NCBI GenBank assembly: GCA_032622095.1
Contig: CP136069.1
Span: 82,666,958-82,730,957 of the forward strand
From: Siphonodentalium dalli
Taxonomy: Eukaryota; Mollusca; Scaphopoda; Gadilida; Siphonodentaliidae
Length of the DNA stretch: 64,000 nucleotides
Reading direction: 5' to 3'
Shown: positions 1 through 10,700 of the stretch, piece by piece
Numbering within the stretch: the first letter of the stretch is position 1
Layout of the letters: each line of letters opens with the position of its first letter
The notes under the pieces: model-generated
Seen by the model: the letters and a program-made list of their open reading frames with translations, nothing else
What the model was told of the DNA's origin: nothing
Databases searched by the model: none
Program-made: the position numbers and the translations under genes

Positions 1-326
1 TTTTATTTTCCCTCTAGCAGTAAATCACTAGTGAACCATTTGGCAGTGAAAAGAATGTTTTTCAGTGCTACTACACACATTGACAATTATTACCTTATTC
101 TGAAAGATATTGAAACAGACATCGCTAAAAGCAGTGTGGTTGATTCTGCTTGGTTATGTCGTTCTCACTTAACACACTGTTGACTGGTTCTGATTGGGCA
201 AAAACAAGATTTGTTTCTGCTAGGGGATTGAAAAAATTAGGGTAGGTACTAGTAGGTAGGGAAATTTTGATATATTTTTTTCCAGCTGCAGAGATATTGA
301 GCAATCTCACTGAGAGCTTTCCGATG
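1..326. other. AT-rich repeat-derived flank, no gene
   Basis: No coding region is evident. Around 209-260 the sequence resembles the stretch at 1499-1540 (TTGTTTCYGCTA followed by a GGGTAGG-rich run), so it looks like repeat debris. Positions about 300-325 (GAGAGCTTTCCGATGA) match the centre of the MITE at 24864-25073, whose right half reappears at about 3779. This suggests that the palindrome that follows landed inside such a MITE. Confidence 0.4.
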
Positions 327-1083
327 ATTGGGCCTTAAAAAAAAAGACGTTTGTTTCCGCTAACCCGACCGACCCTATTTTAAACCCCCGACTCTAAACT
401 TTTTATTGCCATTGCAACAAATTTTTATTTTTTTTAATTTAGGTCCCAATTCATATCATAACAAGATGCAAAACATTTATATATTTATATATATTGACAA
501 TGATTGACATAAGAAATTTAAGTTTACAAAGAGATTTAAGTTTAACAGTTGGAATCATACTGTAAAGTATGTTTGGCTTTATCTATATTTCATCTGTGAA
601 AACTTCAAATAATTTGAGTTCAGGTTATTTATCATTCAGCGTTCAGACTTCAGTATTTCAATCAATTACAGCACAGGAACATTAACAATTTGATCAAATC
701 AACCTGGTTATCAGGTGGGATCTCATAATACGGTAAATACCAAATGAAAAATTAACATAAAAATTAGTACCATATATAGTAATTACTACCTTAATAGACA
801 TTGTTTCTGTACTACTAGTACATGTAGTATATTTTGTACGGTATGTGTTTCACTTGAATTTTATAAAATAGCCTATTATATGAATTAGAGTGATAATGGT
901 AAGTCTCATTTCAAGCAGGATAAGCATAATCCATTGAACCAAAAGATATCTGACAATAACTTATAGGCATTTCCAATCCATACATATGTAACAAATCTCC
1001 AAAGTTATGCTTGAGAAACTTGATCTATTGACCTCTCAGTAAAATTCAAATTACTGACTCAAAGTGCCTTAGATTAGCTCTAA

Positions 1084-1370
1084 ATGCAATGGATTTTCAA
1101 AAAATGTCCAGGTGGAGAACCTCCAACATCATCAGGGGGTCACCCCTCCCAAACATTCCTTCGCTCAGGCCTTCAGGTTATGCGTTCGGCATATCATTGC
1201 CCAAAAACAGGTGTCTCCAAAAAATACCTAGATCCTTCACTGAATGTGGAGAAGGTGGTGTTGTGAACCCATCATTAAAAGATCGGTACAAGATGGTCAC
1301 TCCAATATGTGAACAGTGCAGTGGTGCTGGACTGACTCCAGTTGTCACCAGACCATATGGGAAATATTAG
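1084..1370 (+). pseudogene. Coding-like block conserved in both palindrome arms
   Basis: Two overlapping frames here read like fragments of one protein: one contains HPSQTFLRSGLQV and KKYLDPSLN, the other continues with PSLKDRYKMVTPICEQCSG and ends RPYGKY before a stop. The mirrored arm (2057 back to about 1770, minus strand) carries the same block with substitutions and a C-homopolymer expansion. The frame switch between the two parts means it is not an intact ORF. It may be a captured host exon or a transposon ORF remnant. I do not recognise the family. Confidence 0.35.
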
Positions 1371-2149
1371 GATTATCAAAGACTATATTTATATTATATA
1401 GACTAGTATATATGTAAATATTAAAGCATATGTAAGATTGGAGTTTCTAGTTCCTCCGTCATCTGGGTTAACCTGATTGGGCCTAACAAAGAAATACGTT
1501 TGTTTCCGCTAACGAGCTGAAAAAAATTAGGGTAGGTAGGTAGGCTTAACTTTTTTTTTTTGGTTAACTTTTTTTTTTTCAGTACCTTTAAAAAATAACT
1601 GTATAATACTTGTCAATAACCCAAACTATGCACTTCTAAGCCCCAATCATGTTAACCCAGATGACAGAGAAACTATAAACTCCAATTCAATCTTACATAT
1701 GCTTTAATATTTACATATTACTAGTCTATATATACTAATATAGTCTTCTATAATCCTAATATTTCCCATATGGTCTGGCGACAACTGGAGTCAGTCCAGC
1801 ACCACTGCACTGTTCACATATTGGAGTGACCGTCTTGTACCGATCTCTTAATGATGGCTTCAGAACACCACCTTCTCATCCGCATTCAGTGAAGGATCTA
1901 GGTATTTTTTGAGGACACCTGTTTTTGGGCAATGATATGCCAAAGGCATAACCTGAAGGCCTGAGCGGAGGAAGGTTTGGGAGGGGTGACCCCCCCCCCC
2001 CCCCTGTTGATGGTGGGGGCCACCGGTTCTCACCCTGGAAAATTTGTTAAAATCCATCGCATTTAGAGCTAATCTAGAGCAGAGTCAGTATTTTGAATTT
2101 TACTGAGAGGTCAATTTGATTAAGTTTCTCAAGCATAACTCTGGAATTT

Positions 2150-2631
2150 TTTTTGGGGTATACTGTTTTGCACCTGTCCGTCTGTCCGTCCGTACATCCA
2201 TCCGATGTCTGTTCATGTCATAACTTGAACAGTAGTACTCGGATCTCAATGAAATTAGGTATGGATGTTCACTGCTATGAGGACATTAAATAGAGGGTTT
2301 CATCGTTTTGTTCGGATTTTCCATTCTAGAGTGTTTCATCTTTGTTTATCTGGAAATGTTGGCTGTTTGGTCCATCCGATATCTGTTCTGAGGTCATAAC
2401 TTGAACAGTAATGCTTGGATCTCAATGAATGTTCACCACTATGAGGAAATTTAATTGCACATTCAACTGTTTTGTTTTGGTTTTTTGTTTTATAGTTATT
2501 CATCTTTGTTTACATGAAAATGCTGATTTTTTGGGTCCATCTGTCTGAGTATAGCAATGATAAGTTATAGATATGCCCAAATCAGGCGGTATGCGCTAAG
2601 AGGGTATGCACCGGACGACAGTCGATCTCTT
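2150..2631 (+). mobile_element. Pearl/Helitron-like non-autonomous element (copy 1)
   Basis: This segment interrupts the right arm of the palindrome; the left arm at about 990-1010 gives the empty site. It has GGGGTATACTG followed by a (GTCC)n-like tract near its 5' end, two internal copies of a 'CATAACTTGAACAGTA' unit, and ends ATCTCTT before GT. There is no target duplication. The same family recurs at 25799-26224 with the same 3' end. Confidence 0.6.
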
Positions 2632-2818
2632 GTTTTATATGTATGGATTGGAAATGCTTATAGGATATTGTCAGATATCTTTTGGTTCAATGGACTATGA
2701 TTATCCTGCTTGAAATGAGACTTACCATTATCACTCTAATTCATATAATAGGCTATTTTATAAAATTCAAGTGAGACACATACATAATATACTACATGTA
2801 GTACAGAAACAATGTCTA

Positions 2819-3213
2819 TTAAAGGTACACAATCCGATCAAACTCCTCTCAATTACTATTTCAATGGCTTCGGGCGTCAAAAATATTTGATTTGAGTCGA
2901 GGAAGCCACCCATCAAAGCTCAGATTTATTAGATATCGATTTTAGAAATCTATTATTTTTCATTATCGGGAATACTTTCTGTCCCAGAAGTTTACCGAAA
3001 AAGCCGACCGACATACTCTCGATACTAAATTACATTGAACAAAATGTTGCTATACAACACATTTTGGGCAAATATATACGATAGTTCACAGTCGTTAGCA
3101 TTATTTTTGGATAATTAATCGATTCTGATAACTCAAGTGACCTTTGATAAAATTTTGTTGTTGTTGGAATCTGTTGAGATGGGGACCCTCTGATCGGATT
3201 GAGTACCTTTTAA
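2819..3213. mobile_element. TTAA-flanked MITE, AGGTAC family (copy 1)
   Basis: Terminal inverted repeats AGGTACACAATCCGATCA (left) and TGATCGGATTGAGTACCT (right) are flanked on both sides by TTAA. The uninterrupted palindrome arm near 790-800 shows a single TTAA-containing empty site. TTAA target duplication is known for the piggyBac and Kolobok superfamilies; termini starting AGG rather than CCY make Kolobok the better guess. It has no coding capacity. Other copies are at 30588-31032 and 39226-39625. Confidence 0.7.
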
Positions 3214-3778
3214 GTTAGTAATTACTATTTATAGTACTAATCTCTATGTTAATTTTCATTTGGTGTTATGATATCCCACCTGATAACCAGGTTGATTTGA
3301 TCAAATTGTTAATGTTCCTGTACTGTATTTGATTGAAATACTGAAGTCTGCTGAAGGCTGAATGATAACAAACCTGAACTATTTGAAGTTTTCACAGATG
3401 AAAGCTAGATAAAGCCAAACATACTTTACAGTACGTTATGATTCCAACTGTTGAACTTAAATCTTTTTGTAAACTTAAATCTCTTATGGCAATATATATA
3501 AATATATTAATGTTATGCATCTTGTTTTTATATGAATTGGGACGTAAATTGAAAGAAAAAAAAAGAAGAATTTTTTTTTTTTTTTTTTTTTTTGGTCCAA
3601 TTTTTTTTTTTTTTTGCAATGGCAATAAAAAGTTTAGGGTCGGGGGTTTAAAATAGGGTCGGTCGTGTTAGCGGAAACAAACGTATTTTTTGTTTAGGCC
3701 TTGGGGCTAAGAAGTGCATAGTTTGGGTTATTGCAAGTGCAAGTATTATACAGTTATTTTTAAAGATACTGAAAAAAA

Positions 3779-3860
3779 GCCATATTTCCAACTAAATCAT
3801 TAAAAATTACCCATAATTCTGCTGTGGTTAAGGAGTCTCTTATTTAGGGCATTACTGAAC
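3779..3860. repeat. Half copy of ATTACCCATAATTCTGC MITE
   Basis: It matches the right half of the palindromic MITE at 24864-25073, including 'ACCCATAATTCTGCTGTGG' and 'TATTTAGGGCATTACTG'. It adjoins the right end of the 327-3707 palindrome. Confidence 0.6.
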
Positions 3861-4089
3861 AAGTGCAAATGGATTTCTATTATTTGGTGGGAAATGTTCA
3901 GATAATAAGTTCAACAAACGACCTTGTTGAGAATATTATCTAAACATTTCCTAAGGGAACTATTCGTCATTGAGTATTTAGTGAAAAAAAGGGTTGATTC
4001 CCCCAAATTCAGGCTGGCAAATGGTATGCCCCAATTAGCTCAGCTGAAGACATTTTTTCTTAAAGAAGTCACAAACTATGAGTTGGAAA

Positions 4090-4475
4090 AACTTAGTGAT
4101 GTGAAAACACCCTGGTAGTGTGATCAAATAGAAATGGAGAATAATCTTGTTCAAAGTAGTAATTTTAGAAAAATTATATCCAAATAGACAACACACACAC
4201 AGTCATTCAAATGTATTAATTAAATGCAGACTCTCGATGGCAAAAACGTTTTCCTTAGATTATCAACGATAGATGTGTCCTGAATCGAGTTATAAATATT
4301 TTCAATTGAGCGTTGTTCAGAGGATGTTTTCAATGGAGTGATACGTTCGATTTGCTTCAGATTTTCGGTGATGTTAGTTTGTTACATTCCTCCAATTGGT
4401 ATAGGGCCCAAATACTAATTTATCAGTTTCATGCACCCAAACAAGTACATAATATATCTTTAAATCAGAACGTGG
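4090..4475 (+). repeat. Inverted repeat arm upstream of E2F exon A
   Basis: About 380 bases here match the reverse complement of 5655-6053 at roughly 80 percent identity by eye, for example GTGATCAAATAGAAATGGAG here and CTCCATTTCTATTTGATCAC at about 6004. The arm ends about 175 bases before the first visible E2F exon. The repeat family is not recognised. Confidence 0.75.
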
Positions 4476-4650
4476 AAGTAAGAACGTATCTGAAGGCCTG
4501 ACCAACAATCTGGCTGATAGTGCCCCAATGAGCCCATATTCTTGGTCCAAGTATTTCTCACAATGGTTGTATCTTGAAATGTTGCGATCTCTTTATGCAA
4601 CATGTATGTTGTGATAAGCAATTTAATTAATGCTCATTCTTGTGTTATAG

Positions 4651-4748
4651 GTGCTGCTGGATCACCTTTAGAGAAAACCAGATATGACACTTCTCTCGGT
4701 CTTTTGACAAAGAAATTTGTTGGACTTCTCAGAAATGCTTCTGATGGG
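4651..4748 (+). CDS. E2F exon A: start of DNA-binding domain
   Basis: The acceptor is TGTGTTATAG before 4651 and the donor is GTATGA at 4749. The exon starts with the last two bases of a codon, reads [18 protein letters not shown] and ends at ASDG in phase 0. The upstream exon is outside the window or unrecognised. Confidence 0.92.
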
Positions 4749-7700
4749 GTATGAAAATACAGCTTTAGGCACACACTTTGATTACATGAATCACAATGTA
4801 CTTTCAAACCACTTGTACTTTTGGGTGCAGTAACCTTATCGAAAGCTAGTTTTTATACCCCGTTTGAGAAAACGGTCTTATTATGTAATCAATATGTCTG
4901 TCCATCCACTAACATTTTTGGTTTCCGACTGATAACTCCAGTTTGGATTATTTGATCTGAACAGAAGTTGGTATGTGTATTTCCCAACTTAAATACAAGC
5001 CAATATGGGTTCCGTCCAATTATTTTTTCATGAGTTATGGCCATTTGACCAATTTCATAACATTGTGGTTTCCGACAGATAATCTCCTGTTTGAATTATT
5101 TGATCTGAACCAAAGCTGGTACCGGTATGTGTGTTTCCCAGCTTAAAATACAGGCCAAGTTCGAATATGGGTTCTGTCTAATTATTTTCACATGAGTTAT
5201 GGTCCTTTTTCAACTTAGAATTTGAACACATTTTGCCATTGAAATTAGGGGTATATGATGAACATATTTGAGATATTCTTTGTAAGCTCAAATTCTTACT
5301 ATATTTTGTTGTAGTAAAATTCGATATAGTTGGCAATGGTGGGTAAAGTTTACATTTGCCAAACTGAAAATATATTATTTTTTTTCTCAGGTTTATATTG
5401 CAAAATATGTTTAACTTTGATCTAAAATGTTAATGTTTTGAAACTATATTTAGAAATAGGGGCACAAGTCAAGTTTTCTATTGCTTGAAATCATTATTAT
5501 AGGTTGTTGACTTAAACAAGGCAGCGGAGGACCTAGAAGTTCAGAAGCGGAGGATTTATGACATAACCAATGTGCTAGAAGGAATTAATTTAATTCAAAA
5601 GAAGTCAAAGAACAATATCCAGTGGAAGTAAGAACAATATATGGCTTCGATTACTGTTGTCCTTGTTTAAATTAAAGACATATTATGGACTTGTTCGGGT
5701 GCATGAAACTGACAAGTTAGTATTCAGGTGCTATGCCAATTGGAGGAATGTAGCATTCTGCTAACATCTTTGAAAATTTCAAGCAAATCGACCGTACCAC
5801 TCCATAGAAAACATCTTCTGAACTACGCTCTCAATTGTAAATATTTACTTCTCGATTCGGGATGCATCTATTGGTGATAAACCACCGAAAATGATTTCGC
5901 CACCAAGAGCCACTGCATTTAATTAATGTATATAAAGAATGACAGTGTGTGTTGTCATTTTGGATATGATAATTGTAAAAATAACTACTTTGAGCAAGAT
6001 ATTCTCCATTTCTATTTGATCACTATACTGGAGTGTTTCGCATCACTTTAATCATAATACATCTTCACGGCGTGGGGAATCACGTGGTTTCAAGTTTATG
6101 AGTATCACGCACTCAAAATGGCCGAGAAATCACAAAAGCGACCAGGAACAATGAAAAAGGTAATATACTACAGAATATGACATAATAAATAGTATTTTGG
6201 CAGCTACAGGCATATGCTATATTATTTTTCAAAAAGACTGATACCTTATTTGTGTTCAAACTCAGTTGTTTGTTCTAACATTCTGACCAAAGTTGTCAGT
6301 CAAAGGATTCTCTGGTGTATTCCATGAACTTCTGACTGGCAACTTTGGTCAGAATGTTATTGAAACTACTGAGTATTTCAGAACAAATAAGCTATCAACT
6401 TATTATTAAAATTAACTAGAATATGCTTGTAACAGTCAAAATGATGTTTTGCGTCAGTTCCTCATATATTATGTTTATGTGCGTTTGTGCTGGTCTCTGA
6501 CATTTTGAAGGCGTTGTACTGGCCAATCTCGAAACCACGTGATGCACCACCGTGATCTTTTAACCTCTATGCCTGCTATATGTCTGGAATGAGTACAAAT
6601 GTAAATTGTCATGCTGTGTACTGTATGTACACTGAGTAAGGACCAACTTCAGCACAGTAGTTGTCGGCCAATACTCAAAACAGGAACTCAGTTTTTTTTG
6701 CATTTGAACAATTGTATCTCAGCATTTGAAACGTGTATGATGTTCCAGGATTATAAATGAAAGTTAGTGTTGAAACGACTATGGTTTTTCGTAGTCAACT
6801 AATCTACAGTCAAAAATCAAGTCGAAGTCGACAACCCCCATTCCCAAAGGAAATTTCCAATTTACTATGGGCTATTGAGTACTATAAAATCATTGTGAGA
6901 TAGCGTTGTATTATGACACATTCATCATACCATATCCGGACACATTAGTCCATACTCATACTGAATTATTTACACACAGTTACAGAGAATACGCAATAAA
7001 TGTATTGGTATTATTATTGCAATCAATTAAACTGACATGATGCGACACAAATTGAAAGAACATCAAAGGATTCAAAACACGGTTGCCTATACCGTACTCA
7101 TTGATTGGCCCTTGTGCAATGGTGTTTATTTATTAGCGACATTGTTGATTTCATAATTGGTGTTTGTGTAATTAATTCTATTAAATAGCGCAGCTTTTTG
7201 GTTTAACTTTTGACAATGTCCTTGCCGTTGTTGGTATATTGTATTGTACCTTTGTTCCCTTAAAACATAGTGCATGCTCATATTGCTCAATATTATGCAA
7301 CTAATCGACTTCTGGTATTCTGGAGTCGACTCTTGGTGAACAATACGTTGACTAATCGACAAATTGTTTCAATGCTCATGAAAGGAACCTTTCTATGAAG
7401 TAAATGTTTGGGATATTTCCGTTATATTTATCTACTGGAAAATGTACATGACATCAATGGCTCAGCACATGACATAGTGATACCATTCAACAGTATTAAA
7501 CGAGTTTAACTGTAAGGGTTCTGTCGAAGAACATGTCTGATCAACAATTTAATTTGAGACAAACCAACTGTTGTGTTATTACATGTCTGCACATGCTTTT
7601 CTTTGTTCATACAAAATGAAATTTACCTGGAAAAATAACGGTGACAACAAGGCATATTCTGTCCAATCAAAACTTTTAATCGCTAATTTCTCTCCCCGAT

Positions 7701-10700
7701 TAACAATAAAAATTGTCATAACTTTCTTTTGCAGAGGATGTGTCAACTCAATAGCAGCCAATCCTTCCTCCAATTGTCCTGCTTACAGTACAGCTCTGGT
7801 TGACTTGCATTCAGGTGTGTGATAGGCCAATAGCTGGTTGTTCCTTAACCCTTCCATGACTGGACAGAACATGTTCTATGAGTCCGAGGAGAACTGTTAA
7901 AAAGACAAAAAATTCTGGGTTGAATTTTTGTTCCATGATAACTGAGCCTTGAACTGTACTCCTTAACCCTTCCATGACTGGAGCTTCCGGAAATTTTGCA
8001 AAAACCCTGTGTCAATGCATCTGCTTATATCTGTGAGTCTCTCATAGGGACCCTCGCATATATAAGAGAATACACTGGCCTAACCATATTTAACTTGACT
8101 TTGTAAGCCAGTGCATTCTCTTACATATGCAAGGCTCCCTATTGGAGCCTTCCATATATAAGAGAATGCACTGGCACAAGATCTTAAATGTTGCAACAGC
8201 ACAGCTCCCGTCATGAAAGGGTTAATCCAACTTCTAAGAAATGAGAAATATCTAACTTACAAATTAAATAAAAGTAGGGGTGGGAAAACTGAAGGCTATT
8301 CTCAGAACATTCGATTATCTAAAACTGATTGTTTATTTGGCTTGATTTTATACATAGGTTATTACATAAATTTTATGTGTAGTGTCATTCTTAAGAATTA
8401 AATGTGAAATATGGTGATTATTCACTGTATTAATTATATTCTAGATAATCCTCTGGGAAGTCCCTCACAAGTATATATCACAGTGTAATTACTAATCGCT
8501 ATTTGCAACCGCATGGTTTGATTTCATGTCGCCTGTTTCATTTGTAAATTAAGTACTTCACACAAAACGAGTGATCAAAAGAATCAACATCGCGAAAACA
8601 GCATTAATTTGTAAATATATCATTCGAATGATGGGCAAACAAGTAAATAATAATAGTAGAGTTGTCTCGCTCCCAAGAGTACCTGTAGAGAATGTCGGGG
8701 TGACCCAGAGTGGGCCATCAGTTTACGTTCCAATCCCCTGTGCACCCAATTGAATATGTCTTCTATATATGTTAATTTAATATGTTGTAATAATTGGCTC
8801 ACAATTAATATGTTCAATCAAAAAAGCATGTATGGAGCTTTAGAAATGCTGTAGAACATGTTCAATACACATTTGATTCGAATAATTCCAAATTATGGTA
8901 CATTGATGTCAGTCAGTGGCAGAAGCTACTTTCATCGATTCCATGTAAATGTGGCCCAATCCCACCCCTCGAAAATTAGTTCAAACAGAAAGCAAAGTCA
9001 TGCCGTAGAAGCCAATATAGAATTTCATACAGTTTTAAAACAACTATGTGGCAGAATGAAAATAACAATTTTATGGGCTGCAACTCCAACGCATTCCAAA
9101 ATAAGTCATTTTGAAACCTGAAGCCCAAAATATCCGATCAGGACTGAGAATATGGTGTCCGACATTTGTAGAATGAGGTCCTCAGGGTGATTCTATTGAC
9201 GTTACCCTGCACTGCAAGCTGGTGTCACCAAATTCATCCATTGGGGACATCATTCATGCATGGCCTCATCTGCTATGTGGGAGACCTTGAAACAGATTTT
9301 TTAAGTTCCCAGATTGTGATGTGCTCCCATTGGGCACCTCGATTATACATTGTGTCATCAGCCAATTTGGGGATAATCCAATATAGAGAAAAAGAATCTG
9401 AAGAAGCTTCTAAAGAAACGGAAAATAACTTGTTAACCCTTTGAAACCGAGCGGCCGGAATACCGGCCGCTGCGTGAACCTCCAAATACCCCATACCGAC
9501 CATATATCGACCGCCACGTGTTTGTTGTTTACATACATCGTCGCGGTCGTCTGCTTCTCCAATAATTATGTTTGTCTTGTTGCTATTGTGTTTAAGCACA
9601 CAACATCATGAATTATGAAGCTAAACATTTTCGGTAGACGAGGTGGTCCGGCAAATTTTGGAATCGGACGCAGAAGATTTCGATGATCATGACTACGCCA
9701 TTTGTGAGTTAGAATGGGAGAACGAAAGCACAGTGACACTGGGAGATATTCAGACGTCAGTCGCTCCAGGAGTGGGTGGCGTTGTTTCAAGTAGAGATAC
9801 GACAAGAGATCAATGTATGGGGTAGTTGATGTGTTGTGGAAGTGGGCGGCGCTTATGTCGAGGTAGGGGCGTGGCTTCATACCTGCAATTAGTCACGGTG
9901 ATCATAATGTCCATACGTTGAAAAGGGACGCAAATTCGTTTATCATACGTACCTTTACACCGAACGAGAAGCCGGGACCAAAGAATGTACCAAATTCAAT
10001 AAGTATGGACAATACACCCCAATGTGGAGTACTTAAATTTATTCTGGGATGATGCACTCTGGCATTTGATTGTCGACGAGACCAACCGAAACGCTCGTCA
10101 CGTGATTTCGAAAAAACGTAACATGCGCCTAGGAAATATCTAAAATGGGGCATAATACGATTGAATGCTCAGGGCAATGGTGTCATTGGATCATTTAAGG
10201 TTAGCAACCGTTGCTATACCCTTAAACAAAAGTTTGGTTCACTCATCCGGCCAGATATATAACAAATTTCACAGTGGGGCATGGGCTGCATCGAAAACGC
10301 CATTTCCTAGGGCTGAAATACGTCGATAAAAGCTATAATTGCATTTAACATTCGATTTCGGGTAGCTGCATAGCAACCGTTGCCAGGGAGTGATCATGTG
10401 GCAATGTATCCCGGTCTTAAAATACTCAGTGGTCCATGGGGAACATACATGTAAAGTTTCAGTTCTGTGGCACCACTTAAACAAAACCCACCCATTGCGC
10501 CTAAACAAAGTCTACAATAAATAAAAAATAACACTGGGAGCCCAGGGTCATGGTGTCGATCGTTGTGGGGAGCCAGGGTTCAAAGGGTTAATTTGATAAC
10601 AAAGATACTTTCCAGATAAGATGAGGCCTAAGCTGAATCCATAGACGGTGAATTTAGTGATGCTAGCAGTCCGGCACCAAATTCTCAGGCCTGATCATTA

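Larger units (their letters stand above)
327..3707. repeat. 3.4-kb palindromic (foldback) element
   Basis: The left arm (about 342-1478) is repeated in reverse complement in the right arm (about 1651-3692). Matching blocks run in mirrored order, for example the Y-rich start GTTTGTTTCCGCTAAC at the left edge and GTTAGCGGAAACAAAC at the right edge, and a coding-like block at 1084-1370 mirrored at 1770-2057. The right arm is longer because it holds two later insertions (2150-2631 and 2819-3213) that are absent from the left arm. The centre (1479-1650) contains another copy of the terminal motif. The superfamily is not recognised and no transposase is visible. Boundaries are approximate. Confidence 0.75.

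Noticed and set aside
3392-3656. Lys- or Phe-rich ORFs on both strands
   Set aside because: Produced by T-homopolymers within the palindrome arm.
7571-7822. 83-residue ORF as a separate gene
   Set aside because: Only its last 26 codons are the E2F linker exon C; the rest is intron upstream of the acceptor at 7734.
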